Assembly (NCBI RefSeq): GCF_016412875.1
Contig: NZ_JAEKPD010000009.1
Span: 62,001-126,000 of the forward strand
Source: Palleronia pontilimi
Lineage (GTDB): Bacteria > Pseudomonadota > Alphaproteobacteria > Rhodobacterales > Rhodobacteraceae
Direction of reading: 5' to 3'
Length of the DNA stretch: 64,000 nucleotides
Shown here: positions 48,269 to 57,032 of the stretch, in pieces
Layout: each line of letters starts with the position of its first letter
Numbering within the stretch: the first letter of the stretch is position 1
Translations under genes and position numbers: made by a program
Notes under the pieces: model-generated
Told to the model about the DNA's origin: nothing
The model's input: only the letters and a program-made list of their open reading frames with translations
The model's database searches: none

Positions 48269-48295
48269 GCGGATGGCCCCGACCGGGCCATCCGC
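48269..48295 (-). repeat. Intercistronic hairpin between frcB and frcC
   Basis: Eleven-base perfect arms GCGGATGGCCC and GGGCCATCCGC with a five-base loop, 26 bases after the frcB stop. Without a T run it probably stabilises the upstream mRNA, giving more binding protein than permease. Confidence 0.65.
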
Positions 48296-48320
48296 AATGG
48301 TTCAGTGCAGGGGCATCAAA

Positions 48321-49343
48321 TCAACCCCAGCAAAGCTCGAGCCCTTCCTCGACCGAGATCGACTCGACCCCTTCGACGGGCTCGTTCGTCACCAGTGCGA
48401 CACCGGTGTCGTAGAAGTCCTTGCCCTCGGTGGGCTCGGGCACGGTGCCGTCCTTGGCATAGGCCGCGATGGCCTCGATCCCCAGCGACGCCATGCGCAG
48501 CGGATATTGCTGCGACGTCGCGCCGATCACGCCGTCGGCGATGTTCTGCACGCCGGGGCAGCCGCCATCGACGGACGTGATGATGACGTCACCGCCGCTG
48601 CCCATCTGCTGCAGCGCCTGGTAGGCGCCCGCGGCGGCCGGCTCGTTGATGGTATAGACCACGTTGATGTCGGGGTTCTGCACCAGCAGGTTCTCCATGG
48701 CGGTGCGGCCGCCCTCTTCGTTGCCGGCGGTCACGTCATGGCCGACGATCCGCTCGTCGGTCTCGTCACCCCACTTGTTGGGATCGCCGATGTCGATGCC
48801 GAAGCCGGTCAGGAATCCCTGGTCGCGCAGCACGCCGACCGTGGGCTGGCTGATGGCCAGGTCCAGCATGGCGATCCGGGCGTCGGCGGCGGCGTCGCCC
48901 ATCTTGGCGGCGGCCCAGCGGCCGATCAGCTCACCGGCCAGGAAGTTGTCGGTGGCGAAGGTGGCGTGGGCGGCGTCGATGGGGTTCAGCGGTGTGTCCA
49001 GCGCGATGACCAGCAGACCCGCTTCCTTGGCCTTTTCGACCGACGGCACGATGGCGGCGGTGTCGGACGCGGTGATCAGGATCCCCGACGCACCGTCGGT
49101 GATGCAGGTCTCGATCGCGGCGATCTGGGTTTCGGTATCGCCATCGATTCGGCCCGCGAAGGTCTTCAACTCGATGCCAAGCTCGTCGGCCTTCGCCTGG
49201 GCGCCTTCGCGCATCTTGACGAAGAACGGGTTGGTGTCGGTCTTCGTGATCAGGCACGCCGAGACGTTCTCATGGGCGGCGGCGAAAGCCTGACCGCCCA
49301 AGGTAATGGCGGCCAGCGCGGTTCCCGTCAGTAGCTTTTTCAT
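48321..49343 (-). CDS. frcB: Periplasmic sugar-binding protein (FrcB-like)
   Basis: A 340-residue type I periplasmic binding protein. Signal peptide [21 protein letters not shown]; then [20 protein letters not shown], the hinge region with [20 protein letters not shown], and [20 protein letters not shown]. It resembles FrcB of Sinorhizobium (fructose, mannose, ribose). First gene of the operon; a good ribosome site (GGGAGAG) precedes it. Sugar identity is inferred from the whole operon. Confidence 0.92.
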   Translation of the reverse strand: MKKLLTGTALAAITLGGQAFAAAHENVSACLITKTDTNPFFVKMREGAQAKADELGIELKTFAGRIDGDTETQIAAIETCITDGASGILITASDTAAIVPSVEKAKEAGLLVIALDTPLNPIDAAHATFATDNFLAGELIGRWAAAKMGDAAADARIAMLDLAISQPTVGVLRDQGFLTGFGIDIGDPNKWGDETDERIVGHDVTAGNEEGGRTAMENLLVQNPDINVVYTINEPAAAGAYQALQQMGSGGDVIITSVDGGCPGVQNIADGVIGATSQQYPLRMASLGIEAIAAYAKDGTVPEPTEGKDFYDTGVALVTNEPVEGVESISVEEGLELCWG

Positions 49344-49417
49344 CTATTCTCTCCCTGGTTGTCTCATTCCATGGGGCTTTTCGCCCGCTTTCCCGGATTC
49401 GGGGTAGAGCAATCAAA

Positions 49418-49429
49418 CCGAATATTCGG
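49418..49429. promoter_or_regulatory. Palindrome CCGAATATTCGG in the frcB-frcR region
   Basis: A perfect 12-base palindrome 74 bases upstream of frcB. It may be an operator for the sugar operon. No known consensus is claimed. Confidence 0.4.
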
Positions 49430-49440
49430 GCACACGTCAA

Positions 49441-49461
49441 TTAATCAATTTAGTTGATTAA
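49441..49461. promoter_or_regulatory. Inverted repeat, probable ROK-regulator operator
   Basis: Eight-base arms TTAATCAA and TTGATTAA separated by TTTAG, in the AT-rich divergent region between frcB and the ROK gene. ROK repressors commonly bind such AT-rich inverted repeats, so this is the best candidate operator for control of both genes. Confidence 0.6.
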
Positions 49462-49504
49462 TGCGCCATAATTTGATACGACTCCTCCATTAAGGAGATT
49501 ACCC

Positions 49505-50719
49505 TTGAATTCCGAATTTGCCACCTCGTTCGTCCTGGGTGCCGCTCAAAGCGGATTGCGCGAGTTCAACGAGCGCCTGCTGCTGACGATCCTGCGCCAG
49601 CTCGGCCCGCTCGCGGGCACGAAGCTGGCCGCCCACGCGCAGCTGTCGGCGCAGACGGTGTCGGTGATCCTGCGCAAGCTCGAATCCGAAAACCTGCTGA
49701 TCCGGGGCGCGCCGCAACGCGGCAAGGTCGGCAAGCCGCAGATCCCCATGGCCCTGAACGCGGCCGGAGCGCTTTCGATCGGGCTGAAGGTCGGGCGGCG
49801 CAGTGCCGACGTGGCGCTGATGGATTTCACGGGCTGCGTCCGGGACCGGCGCACCCTGCACTACCCCTTTCCCCGCCCGGACGAGATCTTCGACTTCCTC
49901 GAAACCGCGATCACGCAGATGACCGGCCACTTGCCCGCGCCGCTGGCGGACCGGATATGCGGCATCGGGATCGCGATCCCGTTCGAATTGTGGAAATGGA
50001 CCGACGTCCTGGGTGCGTCGGCGCAGGACATGCTGGCCTGGCGCGACCTGGACCCGTCGAAGCGGGTGGCGCAGTTCAGCGACCTGCCCGTGTCGGTGAT
50101 CAACGACGCCACCGCCGCGTGCCACGCCGAGAACGCGCTGGGCAACCCGGCCGGGCTGGCGAACTACGCCTACTTCTTCATGGGCGCCTTCATCGGCGGC
50201 GGGATCGTGCTGGACCGCGCGGTCTATAGCGGGCACTTCAAGAACGCGGGCGCGCTGGGATCGCTGCAGATAAGCGACACACGCGGTGCGCCGCGCCAGC
50301 TGCTCGACAGCGCGTCGCTGAACGTCCTGGGCGATGCCATCCGGAAAGCGGGCGGCGATCCGTCCGACCTGCGCCGCAACATGGACGATTGGAGCGCCCA
50401 CGCCCCGCTGGTCGACGCCTGGTGCGCCACGGCCGCCAAGGACATCGCCCGCGCGTCTCTGTCGGCCTGCGCGGTCATCGACTTCGAGGCGATCGTCATC
50501 GACGGCGCCATCCCGACGGACCTGAGATCGCAGCTGGTCGAGCGGGTGGGCCACGAGATCGCCAAGCTCGACGGGCGCGGCCTGGTGGTGCCCAAGATCC
50601 TGCCCGGCAGCATCGGCGCGGATGCCCGCGTGATCGGCGCGGCCCACGTGCCGCTGCAGGCGCGCTATTTCCTGCATTCGAACGCCACCCTGGCAGGCTC
50701 CGACGACGCGCAGACCTAG
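49505..50719 (+). CDS. ROK-family transcriptional regulator (FrcR-like)
   Basis: A 404-residue protein with an N-terminal winged HTH (LLLTILRQLGPLAGTKLAAH, about residues 25-75) and a C-terminal sugar-kinase-like ROK domain (MGAFIGGGIVLDRAVYSGHF). The usual ROK zinc motif with cysteines (CxCGxxGC) is missing; this area reads LQISDTRGAPRQLLDSAS. It starts at a TTG, with AAGGAG eight bases ahead. Divergent from the frc operon, so it most likely senses the transported sugar and represses the operon. Confidence 0.9.
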   Translation: MNSEFATSFVLGAAQSGLREFNERLLLTILRQLGPLAGTKLAAHAQLSAQTVSVILRKLESENLLIRGAPQRGKVGKPQIPMALNAAGALSIGLKVGRRSADVALMDFTGCVRDRRTLHYPFPRPDEIFDFLETAITQMTGHLPAPLADRICGIGIAIPFELWKWTDVLGASAQDMLAWRDLDPSKRVAQFSDLPVSVINDATAACHAENALGNPAGLANYAYFFMGAFIGGGIVLDRAVYSGHFKNAGALGSLQISDTRGAPRQLLDSASLNVLGDAIRKAGGDPSDLRRNMDDWSAHAPLVDAWCATAAKDIARASLSACAVIDFEAIVIDGAIPTDLRSQLVERVGHEIAKLDGRGLVVPKILPGSIGADARVIGAAHVPLQARYFLHSNATLAGSDDAQT

Positions 50720-51042
50720 CCCTTTCGGATAGGTCCGCGCGAATTTCTTTTTAATCGCAAGCGTTTTGCTTAATATCTGGGCAGAATCGGTCTGGCCCTG
50801 GTGCCGGATCAAAGATGTCCGGCGACGATCTGGGTCCTGCCGCGCCTCGCCTGGCGCAGGGACCGAGACGCGCCGCGACGCGCAGGCAGCGGCGGCGGGG
50901 GGAGAGACTGCCGCCGCTGCCTGCGATCCCCTTCCTTGATTTCGAAGCACGGTCGCAACCTGACGAGCACGGTCTGGGGGAAAATCCGGATTTCCTCGGG
51001 ATGTGCCATTGCCGAAACTGTGTCACGTGACATACTTGGCTG
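50720..51042. other. 323-bp gap before the Mrp operon
   Basis: No convincing gene lies here; short open frames on both strands have no ribosome site and shift frame over the hairpin. The gap holds a 16-pair hairpin at 50881-50925 and should contain the mrp promoter and leader. Confidence 0.6.
50881..50925. repeat. 16-bp perfect hairpin upstream of mrpA
   Basis: CGCAGGCAGCGGCGGC and GCCGCCGCTGCCTGCG pair fully around a 13-base purine-rich loop (GGGGGGAGAGACT). It is 117 bases before the mrpA start and 162 bases after the ROK stop. It has no T tract. It may end the ROK transcript or act as a leader structure for mrp. Confidence 0.7.
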
Positions 51043-53895
51043 ATGTCTTTGTTCCTGATCGTCGCCCTGCCCTTCCTTGGTGCCCTGCTTCCCGGTCTGA
51101 TGAATCAGGCAGGCAGACAGGCGTGCTTCACCGCAACCTTCCTGGTCACGTTGCTGGCCACGCTGGGCCTGGCCACCCACGTTCCGGCCGTCATGGCGGG
51201 CGAGGTCATCACCGCCAAGCTGGACTGGCTGCCGGGCCTCGGCATGAACGTGAACCTGTTCCTGGACCCGCTGGGCCTGATGTTCGCCGGACTGATCCTG
51301 GTCATCGGCCTGCTGATCATCGCCTATGCCCGCGCGTATCTATCGCGCAAGGACAACATGGGCGAGTTCTTCACCTACCTGCTGCTGTTCCAAGGCGCGA
51401 TGGTGGGCATCGTGCTTTCGGACAACGTCCTGATGCTGCTGGTCTTCTGGGAGCTCACGTCGCTGTCGTCCTTCCTGCTGATCGGCTACTGGAAGCACCT
51501 GCCCGAAGGCCGCCAGGGCGCGCGCATGGCGCTGGCCGTGACCGGCATGGGCGGGCTGGCGCTGATCGGGGGGATGCTGCTGCTGGGCCGGATCGTGGGC
51601 AGCTACGATCTGACGGTGATCCTGGAAAACCGCGACGTGATCCAGGCCTCGCCGCTCTACCTGCCGGCGCTGATCCTGATCCTGCTGGGCGCCTTCACCA
51701 AGTCGGCGCAGTTCCCGTTCCACTTCTGGCTGCCGCACGCCATGGCCGCGCCCACGCCGGTGTCGGCCTACCTGCACTCGGCCACCATGGTGAAGGCCGG
51801 TCTGTTCCTGATGGCGCGGCTCTGGCCGGTGCTTTCCGGCAGCGACTGGTGGTTCTGGATCGTCACCACCGCGGGCCTGACGACCATGGTGCTGGGCGCG
51901 GTGATCGCGCTCTTCAAGAACGACCTGAAGGCGCTGCTGGCCTTCTCTACCGTGTCGCACTTGGGTCTGATCACGTTCCTGCTGGGTACCGGGTCGGGCT
52001 ACGCGGCGATGGCCGCTGTCTTCCACATCCTCAACCACGCCAGCTTCAAGGCGGCCCTCTTCATGACGGCGGGCATCGTCGACCACGAAGCCCACACCCG
52101 CGACATCACCCGGCTGGGCGGGCTGCGCAAGCTGATGCCGATCACCTTCGGCATCGCCACGATCGCGGCGCTGTCCATGGCGGGCATCCCGCTGCTCAAC
52201 GGCTTTCTGTCGAAGGAAATGATGCTCGAGGAAGCCGCGCACACCAAGATCTTCGGCTCCTACTGGCTGGTGCCGGTCGCGGCGACCGTGGGCGCCCTGT
52301 TCTCGGCGGCCTATTCCTTCCGCTACATCGTCCACACCTTCCTGGGCGAGGGGCCGAAAGACGCGCCGTCGAAGCCGCACGATCCGCCCATGGGCATGTG
52401 GATCTCGCCCGCGCTGCTGATCGTGCCGGTGGTGCTGATCGGCATCATGCCCTTCTTGGCCGAGCCCTTCGTCAAGACCGTCACCTACGCCGTCATCGGC
52501 GGCGCGGTCGAGATGCCCGACGCCCATTTGAAGATCTGGCACGGCCTGACCCCGGCGCTTTACATGTCGATCATCGCCGTTCTGGGCGGTGCCCTTCTGC
52601 TGTCGCTGTTCGCCCCGCTGGCCCGCGGCTGGGCCGCCGCCCCCCGCCCCGAGGCGAAGGACATCTTCGACGGCATCGTCGCCTTCTTCGTGGGCCTGGC
52701 GCGGGGCATCACGCTGGGTCTGCACAACGGCGCCTTCACGCGCTACGCGGCGATCTTCACGGTCACCGTCACGGGTCTTGGCCTGCACGCCTGGATGACC
52801 GGCACCGGTGCCGCACCCACGCGCGAGATGCTTCCGATCACCATCAACGCGCTGGCCGCCTGGGCGATGCTGGTGGCCGCGGCGGGGATGATCGTCTTCG
52901 TCCACCGCAACCGTCTGGCCGTCCTGATCCTGATGGGCATCGTCGGGCTGTTCGTGTCGGTGGGCTTCAACTACTTCTCGGCCCCCGACTTGGCGTTGAC
53001 CCAGATCAGCGTCGAGGTCGTCACGATCATCCTGCTGCTGCTGGCGCTGAACTTCCTGCCCAATCGCACCCCGAAGGAATCCGGCGTTGGCCGACGCCTG
53101 CGCGACGGTGTCATCGCCTTGCTGGGGGGGCTGGCCGTCTTCGGGCTGATCTATTCGATGCTGATGACGGATTTCGTGCAGCCGTCGATCTCGCAATACC
53201 ACCTGGACAATTCCTACAAGGGCGGCGGTGGAGACAACGTCGTCAACGTGATCCTGGTGGACTTCCGCGGCTTCGACACCTTCGGCGAGATCATCGTGCT
53301 GGGCATCGCGGCCATCGTGATCTACGCGCTGACCGAGGCGCTGCTGTCGTCTCCGGTGCGCGCGCAGCTGCTCAACCGCGGCTATGAAAGCCGCCGGGCG
53401 GGCGACGCGCATCCGCTGATGATGGTCGTGCTCACCCGCGTGATGATGCCCATCGTGCTGATGGTCGGCGTCTACATCTTCCTGCGCGGCCACAACGAGC
53501 CCGGCGGCGGCTTCATCGCGGGGCTGGTCGTGGCCATCGGCGTGGTCATGCAATACATGGCCAGCGGCTTTGCCTGGGCCGATGCGCGGCAGCGCTATCC
53601 CTATCACGGGATCATCGGCGCGGGCGTGCTGGTGGCGGGACTGACCGGCATCGGCGCGTGGTTCTTCGGCGCGCCCTTCCTCAGCTCGGCCTTCGGCTAT
53701 TTCCGCATCCCGCCGATGCAGGAATTCGAACTGGCCACCGCCATGGGCTTCGATCTGGGCGTGTTCCTGGCGGTCGTGGGCGCGGTCATGCTGTCGCTGG
53801 AAAGCTTTTCGCGCCTGGGACGCCGCCAGGGCGACAAGCCAAGTGAATACGCCATGGATATCGATCCGTCGCGTGACGAAGAAAAGGAGGGCTGA
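51043..53895 (+). CDS. mrpA: Mrp Na+/H+ antiporter subunit A fused to MrpB
   Basis: MrpA is the largest subunit of the multisubunit cation/proton antiporter, related to complex I NuoL. The 950-residue protein has more than 20 membrane helices; key segments are LLVFWELTSLSSFLLIGYWK, SATMVKAGLFLMARL and HLGLITFLLGTGSGYAAMAA. From about residue 795 it continues into an MrpB domain (VLTRVMMPIVLMVGVYIFLR and HNEPGGGFIAGLVVAIGVVM), so subunits A and B are fused as in group 2 operons. The start ATG has only a weak ribosome site. Confidence 0.96.
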   Translation: MSLFLIVALPFLGALLPGLMNQAGRQACFTATFLVTLLATLGLATHVPAVMAGEVITAKLDWLPGLGMNVNLFLDPLGLMFAGLILVIGLLIIAYARAYLSRKDNMGEFFTYLLLFQGAMVGIVLSDNVLMLLVFWELTSLSSFLLIGYWKHLPEGRQGARMALAVTGMGGLALIGGMLLLGRIVGSYDLTVILENRDVIQASPLYLPALILILLGAFTKSAQFPFHFWLPHAMAAPTPVSAYLHSATMVKAGLFLMARLWPVLSGSDWWFWIVTTAGLTTMVLGAVIALFKNDLKALLAFSTVSHLGLITFLLGTGSGYAAMAAVFHILNHASFKAALFMTAGIVDHEAHTRDITRLGGLRKLMPITFGIATIAALSMAGIPLLNGFLSKEMMLEEAAHTKIFGSYWLVPVAATVGALFSAAYSFRYIVHTFLGEGPKDAPSKPHDPPMGMWISPALLIVPVVLIGIMPFLAEPFVKTVTYAVIGGAVEMPDAHLKIWHGLTPALYMSIIAVLGGALLLSLFAPLARGWAAAPRPEAKDIFDGIVAFFVGLARGITLGLHNGAFTRYAAIFTVTVTGLGLHAWMTGTGAAPTREMLPITINALAAWAMLVAAAGMIVFVHRNRLAVLILMGIVGLFVSVGFNYFSAPDLALTQISVEVVTIILLLLALNFLPNRTPKESGVGRRLRDGVIALLGGLAVFGLIYSMLMTDFVQPSISQYHLDNSYKGGGGDNVVNVILVDFRGFDTFGEIIVLGIAAIVIYALTEALLSSPVRAQLLNRGYESRRAGDAHPLMMVVLTRVMMPIVLMVGVYIFLRGHNEPGGGFIAGLVVAIGVVMQYMASGFAWADARQRYPYHGIIGAGVLVAGLTGIGAWFFGAPFLSSAFGYFRIPPMQEFELATAMGFDLGVFLAVVGAVMLSLESFSRLGRRQGDKPSEYAMDIDPSRDEEKEG

Positions 53896-53898
53896 GGG

Positions 53899-54276
53899 AT
53901 GGAGCTTCTCGTCGCCTCGGCCGTGGGCATCCTGACCGCCGCGGGCATCTACATGGTGCTGCGGCTGCGCACCTTCCCGGTCATCATCGGGGTGTCGCTG
54001 CTGACCTACGCGGTCAACATCTTCCTGTTCGCCAGCGGGCGGCTGGCCACCGACATGCCGCCGATCCTGCGCGACGGGGTCGACGCCTATACCGATCCGC
54101 TGCCCCAGGCGCTGGTTCTGACGGCGATCGTGATCTCGTTCGGCATGACCGCGGTGGTTGTCATCATCGCGCTGGGCGCTTGGCTCAGCTGCTCGGACGA
54201 TTACGTGGACGACCCCGAGCTGCATTCCGGACAGCAAGCGGCCGACCCGAACCCGCGCGGAGGGTCGTTCCGTTGA
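53899..54276 (+). CDS. mrpC: Mrp antiporter subunit C
   Basis: A 125-residue NuoK-like membrane protein with three helices (VASAVGILTAAGIYMVLRL, FPVIIGVSLLTYAVNIFLFA, VLTAIVISFGMTAVVVIIAL) and the conserved acidic/Pro-rich loop DPLPQALVLTAIVI. It follows mrpA by three bases with AGGAGG just before the mrpA stop. Part of the membrane core of the antiporter. Confidence 0.95.
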   Translation: MELLVASAVGILTAAGIYMVLRLRTFPVIIGVSLLTYAVNIFLFASGRLATDMPPILRDGVDAYTDPLPQALVLTAIVISFGMTAVVVIIALGAWLSCSDDYVDDPELHSGQQAADPNPRGGSFR

Positions 54277-55919
54277 CGCACTGGATCATCGCACCGGTGG
54301 TGCTGCCCGCCATGCTGGCCGCCATCATCATCCTTGCGGCGCGCTTCCACCAGAACCTGGCGCGCGTGTTCTCGATGGCGGGATGCGTGGCGCTTCTGCT
54401 GGTCGCGTCGGGCCTGTTCTGGCGCGCCTCGGGCGGCCAGATCGACGTGTATCTGCTGGGCAACTGGTCGCCGCCCTTCGGCATCGTTCTGGTCGCGGAC
54501 CGGCTGTCGACGCTGATGGTGCTGCTGACATCGGTGCTGGCGATCCCGGTGCTTCTTTACGCGATCGGATCGGGCTGGGACATGCGCGGGCGGCATTTCC
54601 ACGCGCTGTTCCAGTTCCAGCTGATGGGCATCATGGGCGCGTTCCTGACCGGCGACGCGTTCAACCTGTTCGTGTTCTTCGAGGTGCTGCTGATCGCCAG
54701 CTACGGCCTGATGATCCATGGCGGCGGGGCGCCGCGCCTGCGGGCGGGCACGCAATACGTGCTCTACAACCTGCTGGGATCGACCCTGTTCCTGTTCGCG
54801 CTGGGCACGCTCTACGCCGAGACCGGGACGCTGAACATGGCGGACCTCGCGGGCCGCGTCGCCGCCATCGAGCCGGGCGCGGATGCGGGCATTCGCGTGG
54901 CATCGGTGCTGCTGCTGCTGGTCTTCGCCGTGAAGGCGGCGGTGCTGCCGCTGCATTTCTGGCTTCCCGCCAGCTATGCCGAGGCCCCCGCCCCGGTCGC
55001 GGCCCTCTTCGCCATCATGACCAAGGTGGGCGCCTACAGCATCATCCGCATGTATACGCTGGTCTTCCCGCCCGATCTCGAGCTGACCCAGGGGCTGTTC
55101 GGCACCTGGCTGCTGCCCGCGGCGCTGGCGACCACGGCCATCGGCATGATCGGTGTGCTGGGCACGCAGCGGATCGACCGGATGGTCGCGTTCTCGGTCA
55201 TCGGGTCCATGGGCATGCTGCTGGTCGCGCTGGCGGGCTTCAGCGAAGCGGGGATCGCCGCCGCGCTCTACTACGCGCTGCATTCCACGCTGGCGACGGC
55301 GGCGCTGTTCCTGCTGGTCGACGTGATCCGTGACCGTCGGAAGGACGCGGGCGTGCATCTGGTGGACGCGCGGCCCATCGGCGGCGCGTCGCTGATCGCG
55401 GGGATGTTCTTCGCCGCGGCCATCGCCATGTGCGGGATGCCACCGCTGTCCGGCTTCGTGGGCAAGCTGCTGGTGCTGGACGCGTCCTTCGGCACACCGC
55501 TGGTGGTCTGGATCTGGTCGGTGGTGCTGGGCACGTCGCTTCTTTGCATCGTCGGCTTCGCGCGCGCGGGCTCGACCGTGTTCTGGAAATGCCACCAGGA
55601 GCCGGGCGAGCGTAACGATCCGCACACCGAAACCGACGCCCGCAACAAGCCCGATCCCGACGATCAGCACCCGGCCACGCCCGTCGTCGCCATCGGCGGC
55701 CTGATCGCGCTGATCCTGGCGATCACCGTGCTGGCCGGACCCATCAACCGGATGCTGGCGGCCACCGCATCGCAGCTGTTTTCGCCCACGCCCTACATCT
55801 CGGCCGTGATGGGCGCGCAGGGCAAGGTCATCACCTACGGTGGCTCGGACGGCTACGCCCAGGATGGCGCAAGCGACCACGCGGATGATGGCACCGAAGG
55901 CGAAGGGGAGGCTCACTGA
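54273..55919 (+). CDS. mrpD: Mrp antiporter subunit D
   Basis: A 548-residue NuoM/NuoN-like proton-translocating subunit with about 14 helices. It has LTGDAFNLFVFFEVLLIASY with the functional Glu, PLHFWLPASYAEAPAPVAAL and KVGAYSIIRMYTL. The start is taken as TTG 54273 inside the mrpC stop, with GGAGGG upstream; no ATG fits the family N-terminus. The acidic C-terminal tail (YAQDGASDHADDGTEGEGEA) is long. Confidence 0.95.
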   Translation: MTHWIIAPVVLPAMLAAIIILAARFHQNLARVFSMAGCVALLLVASGLFWRASGGQIDVYLLGNWSPPFGIVLVADRLSTLMVLLTSVLAIPVLLYAIGSGWDMRGRHFHALFQFQLMGIMGAFLTGDAFNLFVFFEVLLIASYGLMIHGGGAPRLRAGTQYVLYNLLGSTLFLFALGTLYAETGTLNMADLAGRVAAIEPGADAGIRVASVLLLLVFAVKAAVLPLHFWLPASYAEAPAPVAALFAIMTKVGAYSIIRMYTLVFPPDLELTQGLFGTWLLPAALATTAIGMIGVLGTQRIDRMVAFSVIGSMGMLLVALAGFSEAGIAAALYYALHSTLATAALFLLVDVIRDRRKDAGVHLVDARPIGGASLIAGMFFAAAIAMCGMPPLSGFVGKLLVLDASFGTPLVVWIWSVVLGTSLLCIVGFARAGSTVFWKCHQEPGERNDPHTETDARNKPDPDDQHPATPVVAIGGLIALILAITVLAGPINRMLAATASQLFSPTPYISAVMGAQGKVITYGGSDGYAQDGASDHADDGTEGEGEAH

Positions 55920-56407
55920 TGTCGCGCTTGTTGCCCCACCCGCTTCTGACCCTGCTGCTGGTCCTGGTCTGGTGCCTGCTGATCAATTCGCTGAGCCTGG
56001 GCACGGTCGTCTTCGGCGCGCTGCTCGGCCTGCTGATCCCCGCCGCCACCGCCGCCTATTGGCCCGACCGGCCGCGCATCCCGCGGCCCCTGCGCCTGGT
56101 GAGCTACATCCTGGTGGTGCTCTGGGATATTCTGGTCGCCAACGTGCAGGTCGCCATGATCGTGCTGTTCAAGCCCAACGCGGACATGAAATCCAACTGG
56201 GTGACGATCCCGCTGGACCTGAAATCCCCCGAGGCGATCTCGATCCTGGCGGGTACCATCACGCTCACCCCCGGCACGGTCAGCGCGGATCTCAGCGATG
56301 ACGGGGTGGCACTTCTGGTCCACGCGCTCGATGCGCCCGATCCCGAAGCCACGGGCAACCAGATCAAGGACCGTTACGAGCGTCGGCTGAAGGAGATTTT
56401 CGAATGA
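55919..56407 (+). CDS. mrpE: Mrp antiporter subunit E
   Basis: A 162-residue protein with two to three N-terminal helices and a cytoplasmic domain (ILAGTITLTPGTVSADLSDD is the MrpE signature). Starts at an ATG sharing one base with the mrpD stop. MrpE stabilises the assembled antiporter. Confidence 0.95.
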   Translation: MSRLLPHPLLTLLLVLVWCLLINSLSLGTVVFGALLGLLIPAATAAYWPDRPRIPRPLRLVSYILVVLWDILVANVQVAMIVLFKPNADMKSNWVTIPLDLKSPEAISILAGTITLTPGTVSADLSDDGVALLVHALDAPDPEATGNQIKDRYERRLKEIFE

Positions 56408-56673
56408 TCGACCTAGCGCTGAATTTCGCATTCGTTGCCGTCGGACTGGCCCAGGTGCTGGCCCTGGTCCGGCTGGTGCGCGGCCCCCATGTGGGCGACC
56501 GCATCCTGGCGCTCGACACGATGGTCATCAACGCCATCGGCCTGATCGTGCTGGTGGGCGTCAAATGGGGCACCCAGATGTATTTCGAATCCGCGATGAT
56601 CTTCGCGATGCTGGGCTTCGTGTCCACCGTCGCGCTGGCCCGTTTCGTGCTGCGGGGGGACATCATCGAATGA
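56404..56673 (+). CDS. mrpF: Mrp antiporter subunit F
   Basis: An 89-residue membrane protein with three helices and the conserved segment VRGPHVGDRILALDTMVINA. It overlaps mrpE and mrpG by four bases each. Confidence 0.95.
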   Translation: MIDLALNFAFVAVGLAQVLALVRLVRGPHVGDRILALDTMVINAIGLIVLVGVKWGTQMYFESAMIFAMLGFVSTVALARFVLRGDIIE

Positions 56674-57032
56674 TCCTGGACCTGATCATCGTCGCGGCGC
56701 TGCTGATCGGCGGCTTCTTCACGCTGGTGGGCTCGATCGGCCTGCTCAAGCTCGACAGCCCCATGAAGCGGCTGCACGCACCCACCAAGGCCGCGACGCT
56801 GGGCGTGGGATCGCTGCTGATGGCGTCCATCGTCAATGCCTGGGCGCATCACGACGGGTCGCTGAACGAGGTGCTGATCATGGCGTTCCTGTTCATCACC
56901 GCGCCGATCACCGCGAATTTCATCGCCAAGGTGAACATTCACCGCCGCGACACCCGCGATCCGCTGCCCCAGCCGCCCAATGACGACATCTGGGCCACCC
57001 TGGACACGCCGCCCGACCGCAGCGACGGCTAA
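56670..57032 (+). CDS. mrpG: Mrp antiporter subunit G
   Basis: A 120-residue membrane protein with three helices; LKLDSPMKRLHAPTKAATLG is the MrpG hallmark. The ATG at 56670 overlaps mrpF by four bases; a longer frame upstream lies inside mrpF and is rejected. Last gene of the operon. Its stop overlaps the stop of xth on the other strand. Confidence 0.95.
   Translation: MILDLIIVAALLIGGFFTLVGSIGLLKLDSPMKRLHAPTKAATLGVGSLLMASIVNAWAHHDGSLNEVLIMAFLFITAPITANFIAKVNIHRRDTRDPLPQPPNDDIWATLDTPPDRSDG

Noticed and set aside
50801-51043. Short open frame just before mrpA
   Set aside because: It spans the 16-bp hairpin, has no ribosome site and no recognisable domain.
51340-54237. 965-codon minus-strand frame opposite the Mrp genes
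   Set aside because: Antisense to mrpA and mrpC, extremely rich in His, Gln, Asp and Arg; no ribosome site.
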